IMG/VR virus record: IMGVR_UViG_3300032093_000089
Span: 1-64,000 of that record
Reading direction: 5' to 3' (one strand)
Origin: a virus
Length of the DNA stretch: 64,000 bases
Shown: piece after piece, positions 31,294 through 40,334 of the stretch
Layout: each line of letters opens with the position of its first letter
Position numbering within the stretch: the stretch's first letter is position 1
Notes under the pieces: generated by a model
Databases searched by the model: none
What the model saw: the letters and a program-made list of their open reading frames with translations, nothing else
Told to the model about the DNA's origin: nothing
Position numbers and translations under genes: made by a program

Positions 31294-31891
31294 TACATTC
31301 AAACAGGAAATCAACCTGGAGTAACTGATTGTTCCGATCATAGATATTATCGATGATGTCTCGCAAGTAGTATCCTTTTTTATCCAAGTAGCTGATTACA
31401 CTTCCTGCTAAAGGAGCACCATGATTGTATTGCTGGACTGATGTTTCCAAGAGCAGATATCGTGGTCGTGTTTGTTTGAAGTATTTTTTGCCGCCTTTCA
31501 AAATGTCAAGTTCAGCGCCTTGTACATCAAGCTTAATTAAATCAAATGATGGAAAGTTTAAATCATCTATTGCATACATCCACTTTTTGAGCACCACGGG
31601 ATTGGTGTAGTAGATCGTGTTCTCACGATAGATGGAACTTCCGGTTGTGCAGCTTTCCTCCGGAAGCGTGTAGAAATCTACTTGTTTAGTTTCTTTGCCA
31701 AGTAGATAAAAATCTGTGTTAAACGCTTGAAGGAATGGCGCCTGTCGTTCGTCTCCCTCAATACATTTGATGCGTGCACCAGGAAACAACTGATGGGCTA
31801 GGCGTGCAAACTCGCCGCGATAAGCTCCAACATCTAAAACACTTGTGACAGGGTGCTCTAGATGCTGGAGGCGCTGTCGAAACCGATCCAT
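31286..31891 (-). CDS. FkbM-family methyltransferase
   Basis: The 201-residue product has the SAM-binding start VTSVLDVGAYRGEFARLA (GxxxG), CIEGDERQ, and the FkbM motif DLIKLDVQGAELDILKG. FkbM enzymes O-methylate sugars or other glycoconjugates. Its place beside two glycosyltransferases suggests methylation of the transferred sugar. Confidence 0.85.
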   Translation of the reverse strand: MDRFRQRLQHLEHPVTSVLDVGAYRGEFARLAHQLFPGARIKCIEGDERQAPFLQAFNTDFYLLGKETKQVDFYTLPEESCTTGSSIYRENTIYYTNPVVLKKWMYAIDDLNFPSFDLIKLDVQGAELDILKGGKKYFKQTRPRYLLLETSVQQYNHGAPLAGSVISYLDKKGYYLRDIIDNIYDRNNQLLQVDFLFECNA

Positions 31892-31898
31892 TGAGGGA

Positions 31899-32210
31899 TC
31901 AGCTCAGAGAGGTAATGTCAAAATCGTTAATTTTTTCTTCCGTAGGGGTTCCGGTCATGCTGCCGTAGAAGCTATCAAAAACCATGTCCAGATGCACGGT
32001 ATTGCAAAAATCCAACAGCTCAGCTTTAGTGAAATCAGCGGGCTCTTTATCTAAATACTCAACATCTGCTCCACGATCAAAATTTTTGATCAAACCATTG
32101 CAGCTGTATACAACGGTAAGATCCCAACTTTTTACTTTACCGTTAGTTTTAACAGTGGGGATAGCCCTGGAAAGTGCCTTGGTAGCACCGATAGCGTTAA
32201 TAAAAGCCAT
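31899..32210 (-). CDS. Hypothetical protein, 103 aa
   Basis: The product (MAFINAIGATKALSRAIPTV...; WDLTVVYSCNGLIK; FTKAELLDFCN) lies between the tail fibre and the FkbM gene. It is a small alpha/beta protein with no recognised domain. It may be a fibre accessory protein. Confidence 0.6.
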   Translation of the reverse strand: MAFINAIGATKALSRAIPTVKTNGKVKSWDLTVVYSCNGLIKNFDRGADVEYLDKEPADFTKAELLDFCNTVHLDMVFDSFYGSMTGTPTEEKINDFDITSLS

Positions 32211-32252
32211 TGTAAAAAACCTTACTCAATTAATTTTAACAGTTTTTTTGTA

Positions 32253-35200
32253 TTAATTTACTTTGTCCTCTAATAAAGCAAGTCGTTCAGAAAGTTCTTG
32301 CACGGCTTTAACCAAAATTGGATATGTCTTCATGGGATCAGCTTCCCACATGTTTGGGTTGTCCTTATGAACAAGGCGTGTGTACTCACTACAGTTAAAC
32401 GTTTGTTCAACTTGGTCCAGCTCTTGGGCGATAAAACCAAAATCTTTTCTACCTTTTTTGGAGCCGTCTCTGGTCGCCCAATCAAACTGAACAGGGCGCA
32501 GAGCCTGAATAAAAGTGACGCCAAAAGGTAAATTTTGAATATTTGTTTTATCTCGAACGTCTGAAAGCGTAGAAATTGTAGTATCAGCACAGCGAAGGTT
32601 TACAACATCCGCATTTCCAAGGGTGAATTCACCGGTTACAGTTGCTGCGCTTGCTTGAGCATTATTACCAATACAGGTATTGTTAACCCCAGTTGTTAAA
32701 GTGTTTCCTGCATTGTTACCAACTGCAGTGTTACCAGTGGCTATTGTATTGGCAATTAAAGTACCAAAACCAACTGCAACGTTACTACTGCCTGTTGTAT
32801 TAGCACCTAAACCGCTAACACCAACTGCAACGTTGGCAGCGCCTGTTGTATTACCAATTAAAGCACGGTAACCAATTGCAGTGTTGTTATTGGCTATTGT
32901 ATTAGCAAGTAAAGCAAAACTACCAACTGCAACGTTTTGAGTGCCTGTTGTATTAGCACCTAAAGCACCATAACCAACTGCAGTGTTGTTACTGGCTGTT
33001 GTATTAACATCTAAAGCACTGTCACCAACTGCAGTGTTTTGAGAGCCTGTTGTATTAGCATTTAAAGCAAGGTAACCAAATGCCGTGTTGAAACTGGCTG
33101 TTGTATTAGAACCTAAAGCACTATAACCAACTGCTGTGTTGTTATCGCCTGTTGTATTAGCATCTAAAGCAATATCACCAACTGCGGTATTACCAGCGCC
33201 TATTGTATTACTGTCTAAACATTGAAAACCAACTGCAGTATTATCAGCGCCTGTTGTATTAGCAGTTAAAGCATCGTCACCAATTGCAGTGTTACCAGTG
33301 GCTGTTGTATTAGAACCTAAAGCACTGATACCAACTGCAGTGTTACTAGAGCCTACTGTATTGGCATCTAAAGCATTGTCACCAACCGCAACGTTATCAA
33401 TGCCTGTTGTATTAAGAAGTAAGGCATTTTCACCAATTGCAACGTTATTAGCGCCTGTTGTATTGGCATCTAAAGCGTTATGACCAACTGCAGTGTTACC
33501 AGCGCCTGTTGTATTGGTAGCTAAAGCATTGACACCAACTGCAGTGTTACGGGAGCCTACTGTATTAGCAACTAAACCACTAACACCAACTGCAGTGTTA
33601 CCAGCGCCTGTTGTATTGGCAGCTAAAGCAGCACGACCAACTGCAGTGTTACCAGAGGCTGTTGTATTAGAAGTTAAAGCACTGGAACCAATTGCGGTGT
33701 TACTAACACCTGTTGTATTGACATCTAAAGCATTGTAACCAACAGCAGTGTTATTGTTGCCTGTTGTATTAGCTTTACCTACTTGATAGCCAATAAACGT
33801 ATTGTTAATTCCTGTATTAACTAAACCAGCTTCAAAACCAAGACTGGTTTCAAATGGTGTAACGCTATCCGTCTGGCCGGATAAATTAGCTGAAGCCGAA
33901 ACAGAGGCCCAGGTTGTAGTGCCATCTGAGTTTGTCTGTAAATATGTACCAGAAATTCCCGTTGTTGCTGGAAAGCTGAACAGACCATATGGACGAATAT
34001 CACCGGAGCCACTGACAATTAAAACACCACCACTGGCGTAATAGGCACTACCAGAGATAACACCGCTTGTAAATACACCGCTACCAAAATATCCACTGCC
34101 GCTAACACTGATGCTACCTGTTGTAGTTTGTGTAAAGTTAGCAACTGTAAAGTTACCGGTTACTGCATTAACGGTTACAGCCTCAACTGTGGCGCCAGTA
34201 ATGTACGTACCAGAAATACGAGTAAAGTTACCAGTTGCGACTGTTAGGTTACCAAATAAACCTGTATTACCAGTTACTGTGCCACCAGAAATGGTCACAC
34301 TTTCTACCCTGGTAGTGCCGGTAATAAAACCAAATGTTGCGTTATCACCAACAACACTTTGCCCAGAAAGTTGCGTTGTAAATACACCACTTACACCACT
34401 GATTAATGTGCCGTTAAGTCTTGTAAAGTTACCAGTTGCGCCCGTTAGATTGTCAAATAAACCAGTATTACCCGTTACTGTGTTACCGGAAACAGTTCCG
34501 CCTTCTACTCGGGTAATACCTGTGACGTAGTTAAAAACCGCGTTCTCACCAACAAAATTTTCTCCAGAAACCTCTGTTGTAAATACGCCGCTTACGCCTG
34601 TAATGTTCGTAAAGTTGCCTGCGGTTCCTGTAATGGTTGCGCCAGAAATCTGAGATGTAAATACCCCACTAATTCCTGTAACTGTACCAAAATTACCAAC
34701 AGCGCCCGTGACAATTGCACCAGAAATACTGGTGGTAAAAACACCAGAAACACCAGTGATATTGCTGAAACGGCCCGCATCTCCTGTAATGATTGCACCA
34801 GAGATTCGATCTGTGAATGCCCCGCTTACTGCATTGACGTTTGCAAAGGAACCTGTAATGCCTGTTATAACAGCGCCTGAAAGTTGAGAAGTAAAGACAC
34901 CAGAGATACCCGTAATGAGAGTAAAACGCCCTGCATTGCCTGTAATAACAGAACCAGAAACTGAATTAAAAATGCCAGTGACAAAATTACCAGTTGTTGC
35001 GTTGATGGTATTACCAGTGACAGTTGCACCACTCAGGGTAGTGGTAAAGACTCCACTAACAGCTGTAACCCTGGTAAAGGAGCCAGATACACCTGTAATT
35101 GTGGCGCCAGAAATACTGGTCAGCCCGTAAATTTCGTTACCAGTCAAGATAGCAAAACCACCAGTTGCACCTGTAACTGTGGTGCCAGACAGTGTTCCGC

Positions 35201-36419
35201 TGACCGTAAGGCCAGATGAAATGGTTCCGTTACCGCTGATAATCAGGTTTCCGCCAGCAATAATGTTGCCTGTCGTGGTGATTGTTGGAATAGAAAGAGT
35301 TTCAACAAAAACGCCAGTCAGAGCTTCGATTCGTTGGAATAACCCACTTACTCCAGTAATTGTTAAACCAGAAACACGAGAAGTAAAGACGCCCGTTGTA
35401 CCGGTAATTGAAGTAAACCTTCCAACATTACCCGTGATAATGGCGCCGGATACGTCACTAGTGAATACACCTGATACGCCAGTAACAACCGTTGCGTTAA
35501 CAGATGTACCAGTAATTGCAGCGCCCGATAATTGAGTAGTGAAAGCTCCGAAAGATCCGGTAAAGTTCGTAAAGGCACCCGTTGCGCCAGTAATGGTTGT
35601 TCCTGAAAGTTGGGATGTAAAAGCACCCGAAACTCCAGTTAATGTTGCAAATAAACCAGTAGCTCCGGTGATAGTTAAACCAGAGAGCCGTGTAGTGAAT
35701 GTGCCACTAACACCTGTGGTGTTTGTACTAAGAATCGCGTCACCAGTAATGATCGCGCCAGATAAACGGGTTGTGAAGACACCGCTAACCCCCGTAATAT
35801 TGCTAAAGCGTCCTGCGTCACCGGTAACAACGGCACCTGAAATTTGAGTCGTAAAGACCCCATTTACACCCGTAACGTTTGTACCACTGATATTTGAAAA
35901 AATACCGGTTGCACTGTTAACGGTTTGTCCGGATATGTTGTTAAATAAACCTGTTGTACCAGTAATTGTTACCGCATTGACACGGGTAAAATTACCAGTA
36001 CCAACTGTTTCCGTACCGACCGTTAATGTTGTGATATTTCCGGTTGTGGCATTAACGTTTAAACCGTTAATTTGAATACCAGTTATCGTCGCACCACTTA
36101 AAACATTTTGTACCTGTGCGTTACCAGTAACAACTAGGTGAGCAAAAGTACCAGTGCCACTAACGTTGAGTACGTTGGGGTTAAAAATTCCGCTAACTGT
36201 TAAATTGTTGGCAACAACCAGGGAGCCGCCAATTGTGATATCTCCGGTTGTGGAGTTAAGGTAGTAATTGTTTAAATATTGCTTTATATTGGCAAAATTT
36301 AATTTTTTATTCTTTAAACCGGGGTCTATTTCTGCAACGTCAACGACCATCAGCAAGTCGTCATCATTGATTGATGACGACAAAATTGCTGGCAGCTCTG
36401 TTATACGCCTATTAGCCAC
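32253..36419 (-). CDS. Repetitive tail fibre with S74 intramolecular chaperone
   Basis: The 1388-residue product starts MANRRITELPAILSSSINDD, a phage fibre N-terminus. Residues ~110-830 hold about 26-residue repeats (TGVSGVFTTQLSGAVITG-like), and ~884-1257 hold about 21 repeats of 17 residues (NTTGAGNTAVGHNALDA-like). The C-terminus is a peptidase S74 domain, with the autocleavage site SDVRDK (Ser1286, Lys1291) and FGFIAQEL. S74 chaperones trimerise the fibre and cut themselves off. It is probably a host-recognition fibre. Confidence 0.93.
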   Translation of the reverse strand: MANRRITELPAILSSSINDDDLLMVVDVAEIDPGLKNKKLNFANIKQYLNNYYLNSTTGDITIGGSLVVANNLTVSGIFNPNVLNVSGTGTFAHLVVTGNAQVQNVLSGATITGIQINGLNVNATTGNITTLTVGTETVGTGNFTRVNAVTITGTTGLFNNISGQTVNSATGIFSNISGTNVTGVNGVFTTQISGAVVTGDAGRFSNITGVSGVFTTRLSGAIITGDAILSTNTTGVSGTFTTRLSGLTITGATGLFATLTGVSGAFTSQLSGTTITGATGAFTNFTGSFGAFTTQLSGAAITGTSVNATVVTGVSGVFTSDVSGAIITGNVGRFTSITGTTGVFTSRVSGLTITGVSGLFQRIEALTGVFVETLSIPTITTTGNIIAGGNLIISGNGTISSGLTVSGTLSGTTVTGATGGFAILTGNEIYGLTSISGATITGVSGSFTRVTAVSGVFTTTLSGATVTGNTINATTGNFVTGIFNSVSGSVITGNAGRFTLITGISGVFTSQLSGAVITGITGSFANVNAVSGAFTDRISGAIITGDAGRFSNITGVSGVFTTSISGAIVTGAVGNFGTVTGISGVFTSQISGATITGTAGNFTNITGVSGVFTTEVSGENFVGENAVFNYVTGITRVEGGTVSGNTVTGNTGLFDNLTGATGNFTRLNGTLISGVSGVFTTQLSGQSVVGDNATFGFITGTTRVESVTISGGTVTGNTGLFGNLTVATGNFTRISGTYITGATVEAVTVNAVTGNFTVANFTQTTTGSISVSGSGYFGSGVFTSGVISGSAYYASGGVLIVSGSGDIRPYGLFSFPATTGISGTYLQTNSDGTTTWASVSASANLSGQTDSVTPFETSLGFEAGLVNTGINNTFIGYQVGKANTTGNNNTAVGYNALDVNTTGVSNTAIGSSALTSNTTASGNTAVGRAALAANTTGAGNTAVGVSGLVANTVGSRNTAVGVNALATNTTGAGNTAVGHNALDANTTGANNVAIGENALLLNTTGIDNVAVGDNALDANTVGSSNTAVGISALGSNTTATGNTAIGDDALTANTTGADNTAVGFQCLDSNTIGAGNTAVGDIALDANTTGDNNTAVGYSALGSNTTASFNTAFGYLALNANTTGSQNTAVGDSALDVNTTASNNTAVGYGALGANTTGTQNVAVGSFALLANTIANNNTAIGYRALIGNTTGAANVAVGVSGLGANTTGSSNVAVGFGTLIANTIATGNTAVGNNAGNTLTTGVNNTCIGNNAQASAATVTGEFTLGNADVVNLRCADTTISTLSDVRDKTNIQNLPFGVTFIQALRPVQFDWATRDGSKKGRKDFGFIAQELDQVEQTFNCSEYTRLVHKDNPNMWEADPMKTYPILVKAVQELSERLALLEDKVN
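32649..33770 (-). repeat. 51-bp coding tandem repeat in the tail fibre gene
   Basis: About 21 units of 51 bp (17 codons) plus one degenerate unit. On the + strand the recurring words are TGTTGTATTAGC and ACCAACTGCAGTGTT. The encoded unit consensus is NTTGxxNTAVGxxALxA. Confidence 0.85.
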
Positions 36420-36470
36420 TACACAAACACGAGCTTTATAAAGTAAATTATAAAAGACCTGTGTTTAGCT

Positions 36471-36860
36471 TTATTTCATTCTAATTTCAACCCTGGGCAA
36501 AATATTGGTTGCAAAATACCAGGTACCTTGGGCGCCCAAAACCAAGCCACAGGCCATTGCAAAAACTAAAATTAATTCTGCAATGGTTAAATTGCGTCGC
36601 ACATAAACAACTTGAGGGTTTTGTTGAATTGGAACTTGAAAACTGGTTTGTGCCTTTTGTGGAGGAGTGGAATATTCCTCTTGTGCAGGACGAAATTCTT
36701 GAGCCTGATCCTGACGTTGAAGCATGGTTATCCGGATCGCTTCTTGACGCGCCCGCTCTTTCAGGGACTCAAGCATTGCCGGATCAAGCGTCCCAGGAAG
36801 AGGGTTTTGAGGCGGAGTGGTGATTTGAGGTGGGGTGCTGTAAGGAACCTGGTCTTCCAT
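36471..36860 (-). CDS. Pro/Gln-rich single-span membrane protein
   Basis: From the ATG at 36860 (MEDQVPYSTPPQITTPPQ) the 129-residue protein has a Pro/Gln-rich head, a helix rich in Arg and Gln, then one transmembrane segment (IAELILVFAMACGLVLG) and a short basic end. It lies upstream of the fibre gene, separated by about 50 nt. Function is unknown. Confidence 0.6.
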   Translation of the reverse strand: MEDQVPYSTPPQITTPPQNPLPGTLDPAMLESLKERARQEAIRITMLQRQDQAQEFRPAQEEYSTPPQKAQTSFQVPIQQNPQVVYVRRNLTIAELILVFAMACGLVLGAQGTWYFATNILPRVEIRMK

Positions 36861-36914
36861 AATCATGCAGAAAACTAATTTACACCCTAACATCTAAAGA
36901 GATCGTTTGAAGCA

Positions 36915-37322
36915 ATGTCATCAATTGGTATCAGAAAAGGATTAGAAGACATTGCCCATGAGCTGAAGGGTGTGCGAAACATCCTGGCATCCATGTGGCA
37001 TAGCCGGTATCAAACCGAAGAAACAGACAGGTTAAATCCACAGGCTTTTACTGATGAGTACATATCCACTGAAGAATGCTCTCGTCGCCTGGCAGTTTCT
37101 GATCAAACCATTCGAAACTGGATTGCAGTCGGAAAAAAACAACCAGAAAAAGGTTGGACTGAAGGATTGCATTACGTCAACATTGCTCCGGATCCAGGTA
37201 AAAAAGCGGTTATCCGTATTCCTTGGAACTATTTGGTAATGTCCTTTTCCAAGAATAAGGAAATTAGCTTGTCCGATTTCTATGGAAACAAATATAAAAG
37301 TACTCAGGAAAAACTTGAATAA
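36915..37322 (+). CDS. Helix-turn-helix DNA-binding protein
   Basis: The 135-residue product has a MerR/excisionase-like HTH at 50-71 (ISTEECSRRLAVSDQTIRNW) followed by a wing-like GLHYVNIAPD. It begins a short + operon that contains the Dam-like gene and dcd, and is divergent from the membrane protein. It may regulate this operon. Confidence 0.7.
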   Translation: MSSIGIRKGLEDIAHELKGVRNILASMWHSRYQTEETDRLNPQAFTDEYISTEECSRRLAVSDQTIRNWIAVGKKQPEKGWTEGLHYVNIAPDPGKKAVIRIPWNYLVMSFSKNKEISLSDFYGNKYKSTQEKLE

Positions 37323-37819
37323 TGACTAACCGATTCCAAGATATTGATTTATTTAATCTCACAGTTAAGAACTGTTTTGAATATTTACCTGAATCCTTGT
37401 TTAATCAGGTTCAGGAATTTTTGCCGCCTTCTGGTTCTTTTGATGATGGGTGCTTAAGACGTTATTTAGAAAACATTAAAAATTATGAAGAAGAAGATGT
37501 CAACTCTGGAATGACATTGGCGAACAGGTTGCGAATTGCTTTTGTTGATATGAATCCAGATACTATTTGTGGTAAATTTCCACAGGCGGAACTTCCTCTG
37601 AAGCGCCGATTAAGATGCGTTGCAGAATACTTAATTCGTTCCGGGGAATTCGATAAACTCCGTGATGAAAATAACAAGCTTATTAAAAAACGAGGCAACC
37701 TAGGCAAGCTAGTGGTCATTTACAAACCATTACCAAAACTTCTAGAATCTCTTACAAAGCAGGGATTGATTCCAAATGAACCGTCGAGAAAAGTTGATTC
37801 ACTCTGCGTTGCAGGGTGA
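37322..37819 (+). CDS. Hypothetical protein, 165 aa
   Basis: It overlaps the HTH gene by one base (TAATG) and the next gene by 44 nt. It is helical, with a basic C-terminal half (RDENNKLIKKRGNLGKLVVI). No family is recognised. Confidence 0.6.
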   Translation: MTNRFQDIDLFNLTVKNCFEYLPESLFNQVQEFLPPSGSFDDGCLRRYLENIKNYEEEDVNSGMTLANRLRIAFVDMNPDTICGKFPQAELPLKRRLRCVAEYLIRSGEFDKLRDENNKLIKKRGNLGKLVVIYKPLPKLLESLTKQGLIPNEPSRKVDSLCVAG

Positions 37820-38159
37820 TGTAGATGAAACTAAAGCCAAGATGCTTGGCCAGACGGTTGATTTTATTTTGGGTGACATGGGTGAAATGTACTACCGTTT
37901 CTGGCAGGCCGCTGGTCCTGGTGTGATTTGTTTTCAACCAAAACAGGAACGCGGGGTGTTTTATATGTCGTTAGAGGAAATAAACAGTGCAAAAGAAGCG
38001 TTTGAGCGGGATAACAACCACGATCTGGTAGAAACGTTCCGTCGAATTCTGGAGGCCGCCCAAAAAATTGATCCCGAAGAAAAGGCAGGTTACATCATTA
38101 ATGATGATGAAGGGATTCGTTATTTGGAAATCGATTACAACAAGGTAGTGGACGTATGA
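37776..38159 (+). CDS. Hypothetical protein, 127 aa
   Basis: The product (MNRREKLIHSALQGDVDETK...) is a soluble acidic protein with an MGEMYYRFWQAAGPGV segment. Its end overlaps the Dam-like gene by ATGA. No family is recognised. Confidence 0.6.
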   Translation: MNRREKLIHSALQGDVDETKAKMLGQTVDFILGDMGEMYYRFWQAAGPGVICFQPKQERGVFYMSLEEINSAKEAFERDNNHDLVETFRRILEAAQKIDPEEKAGYIINDDEGIRYLEIDYNKVVDV

Positions 38160-38743
38160 GCATTCGTCGCGTTACCGGCAGACGCGAAGATCTTGAATTG
38201 ATAACGCCCACGGAGTTGGTACAGGCTGCCAATATTGTCATGGGTAGCATCAATCTAGATCCCGCCAGCTCTAAAGTAGCTCAAAACTATGTGCAAGCTG
38301 ATGAGTTTTTCAGCCCACAGCAAGATGGGCTTAACATGCAACAGTGGTTTGGAAAAGTGTATCTCTTTCCTCCCAGTGGTTGCTACTACTTTGATAAAAA
38401 GTTAGATAAATGGAAGATGACCAGGGCTTCATCTCCGACCCTGGTATCGTCTCACGCTGTGTGGTTTCGTCAACTGTACCGAAAGTGGTTAGCCGACGAA
38501 GTGGAACAAGGTATATATTTCACCAACTGTCCTGACATGATTCGATACGAACAAAAAATCTTTGATTTTCCTATCTGTTTTCTGAAGACAGTACCAACGT
38601 TAATCAAAAATACTAGCGAAGGAATCGGACAGCACAAGACCTGTAGCTCATTTGTGGTGTATCTACAACCAAAAAGTAATTCCGGCGCTGCAACTATGAA
38701 ATTTATTGAAACATACGAGCAATTTGGCCGCGTTATCTACTGA
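38156..38743 (+). CDS. Dam-like phage N6-adenine methyltransferase, variant catalytic motif
   Basis: The 195-residue product follows the phage Dam family layout: ITPTELVQAA, NLDPASSKVAQNYVQADEFF (33-52), DGLNMQQWFGKVYLFPPS. In active members the last motif is NPPY or DPPY; here it is FPPS (71-74) followed by an insertion. The fold is likely but methylation is doubtful. It sits between unknown genes and dcd. Confidence 0.7.
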   Translation: MSIRRVTGRREDLELITPTELVQAANIVMGSINLDPASSKVAQNYVQADEFFSPQQDGLNMQQWFGKVYLFPPSGCYYFDKKLDKWKMTRASSPTLVSSHAVWFRQLYRKWLADEVEQGIYFTNCPDMIRYEQKIFDFPICFLKTVPTLIKNTSEGIGQHKTCSSFVVYLQPKSNSGAATMKFIETYEQFGRVIY

Positions 38744-38767
38744 GTTCTGTATAGTTAAAGACGATTG

Positions 38768-39364
38768 ATGGAATCCATGGGAATCCTTTGCGACACTGAA
38801 ATTAAAGCATTTGCCCTGAACCAGGGAATGATCAAGCCGTTTACTGATCGTTTGGTAAACGAAGAAAGTGGACGCCGTATTTTGAGCTATGGACTTAGCT
38901 CATATGGTTATGACATTCGTCTTTCACCTAAACAGTGTTTAATCTTTGGGCGCATCCAGGAAGGAGTGTCCGATCCAAAAGATTTCAATCCCAAAATTCT
39001 TTCAGATTCTGAACTTTTAGAAGATGAGAAGGGGCAGTATTTTCTTCTGCCGCCTTATGGCTACTGTTTAGCGGTAGCAGAAGAACGTCTTCAGCTGCCT
39101 CAAGACGTGACTGTGATCGCCATGGGCAAGAGCAGCTATGCACGTTCTGGCATTATCGCTAACATTACTCCGGCAGAGGCTGGCTGGGAAGGTTATCTAA
39201 CCTTAGAAATCAGTAATGCTACGGGTCAATTCAATCGCATCTACGCCAACGAGGGCATCATTCAGCTGTTGTTCCTACGTGGCACCCCCTGTGAGGTCTC
39301 GTACCAAGACCGGAAGGGTAAGTACCAGAACCAGGCACAAGAAGTCGTTTACTCCAAGGCCTGA
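38768..39364 (+). CDS. dcd: dCTP deaminase (dUTP-forming family)
   Basis: The 198-residue product has SSYGYDIRLSP, the phosphate-binding GKSSYARSGI, and the catalytic AGWEGYLTLEISN (Glu in WEGYLTLE). It converts dCTP to dUTP to feed dTTP synthesis. The start could be the TTG at 38765 or the ATG at 38780. It is close to the DUF3310 gene. Confidence 0.9.
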   Translation: MESMGILCDTEIKAFALNQGMIKPFTDRLVNEESGRRILSYGLSSYGYDIRLSPKQCLIFGRIQEGVSDPKDFNPKILSDSELLEDEKGQYFLLPPYGYCLAVAEERLQLPQDVTVIAMGKSSYARSGIIANITPAEAGWEGYLTLEISNATGQFNRIYANEGIIQLLFLRGTPCEVSYQDRKGKYQNQAQEVVYSKA

Positions 39365-39366
39365 GC

Positions 39367-39573
39367 ATGAATCGCGATAACCTTGAGCAGAGGATGGATG
39401 TCCTTGAGATCTTGGAAAAACAAGTTGTGTTTCTTGAGAACCAAGAACTATCCTCTGCTCTGGCGCGGTTCCGACCAGAGAATACTCAGTGGGTTTTGAA
39501 TATGCTTCAGGACTTACTCGGCCAGATGCAAGACGCCCTTGATTCTGAAGACTTTAGCCAAAATTGGAATTAA
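39367..39573 (+). CDS. Small acidic coiled-coil protein, 68 aa
   Basis: The product (MNRDNLEQRMDVLEILEKQV...) is a leucine-rich amphipathic helix with an acidic end, starting 2 nt after dcd. Function is unknown. It converges with a minus-strand gene, overlapping by 4 nt. Confidence 0.6.
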   Translation: MNRDNLEQRMDVLEILEKQVVFLENQELSSALARFRPENTQWVLNMLQDLLGQMQDALDSEDFSQNWN

Positions 39574-39950
39574 TTAAAACCGTAGAAAGCACCTGATTGA
39601 GATCTTGGTTTTTTAGCGTATCCAACACTGCCTACAGTTCCGTATTCATCACCCATACTGGGAACTTCAACACCCCCAATCGTTGCTTCTGATCGTGGAG
39701 TTTCACCCCGTAACGTAGGTTCGTCAATAGATGCTTTCTGTCGAAATTTATTGGACGCCTTGGCGGCAGTAATGAAACGCCTAATGCGTGTTTGATCGTC
39801 ATTAATTTCTGCAACGCCAGGACGCTCTTCTTCCGAAATACGCCGTAAGTCCGTATCGTAATTACGTTCGGGGTTAAGATCGGTTACTTCCGAACCAGAA
39901 CTTCCTGAGTCCTGTCTTGGGTCGTAAGTAGGGTCAAAGAATCTTGGCAT
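39570..39950 (-). CDS. Hypothetical protein, 126 aa, possibly virion-associated
   Basis: I start it at MPRFFDPTYDPRQDSGSSGS (39950), since the longer frame crosses the divergent + gene. It is Ser/Gly/Arg-rich and disordered, ending YAKKPRSQSGAFYGFN. Its composition resembles minor proteins of the late block. Confidence 0.55.
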   Translation of the reverse strand: MPRFFDPTYDPRQDSGSSGSEVTDLNPERNYDTDLRRISEEERPGVAEINDDQTRIRRFITAAKASNKFRQKASIDEPTLRGETPRSEATIGGVEVPSMGDEYGTVGSVGYAKKPRSQSGAFYGFN

Positions 39951-39986
39951 AGTATTATTGTAAGAGGAGTAACTCAAGTACTGAAT

Positions 39987-40334
39987 ATGATGCATAACGC
40001 AGCATCGTTCTTGGATGCGTTTGTACAAGATGAAGTAAAGTCACGTTGTCTTACGGAAGAAGACTTCGGTCAGCCTCTCGCAAATGAAGAAAATGATGTA
40101 CCCTTATATGACATGTACAACCGAGGATTAGCGGCATGTCAGGAAGGGAACGAGAGGCAAAATCTTTCACTAGCAGAGGGTCAACGTCCTGGTCTGACAG
40201 GTTATATCCCCTCAGCGGAAGAGGGCTCAATGATGGGAGCCAGCCCGAAACCCAAAACTCTGGTGATGGAACTGGAAGCAGTACCGGAGGGGGAGAGGGA
40301 CCTTTCCGCCAAACGTCGTGGTTTGCGCCGGTAG
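39987..40334 (+). CDS. Hypothetical protein, 115 aa, overlapping the DUF3310 gene
   Basis: The N-terminal part (ASFLDAFVQDEVKSRCLTEE...DVPLYDMYNRGLAA) reads as a genuine protein. The last 65 residues share 199 nt with the next gene in another frame. Either both are translated or one of the frames is read only partly. Confidence 0.5.
   Translation: MMHNAASFLDAFVQDEVKSRCLTEEDFGQPLANEENDVPLYDMYNRGLAACQEGNERQNLSLAEGQRPGLTGYIPSAEEGSMMGASPKPKTLVMELEAVPEGERDLSAKRRGLRR

Noticed and set aside
32649-33770. Possible CRISPR array because of regular 51-bp periodicity
   Set aside because: The repeats are continuous coding units with no unique spacers and stay in frame with a fibre protein.
34111-35847. 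Several plus-strand frames opposite the tail fibre
   Set aside because: They are antisense images of the repeat-rich fibre (Val/Pro/Thr repeats) and have no start signals.
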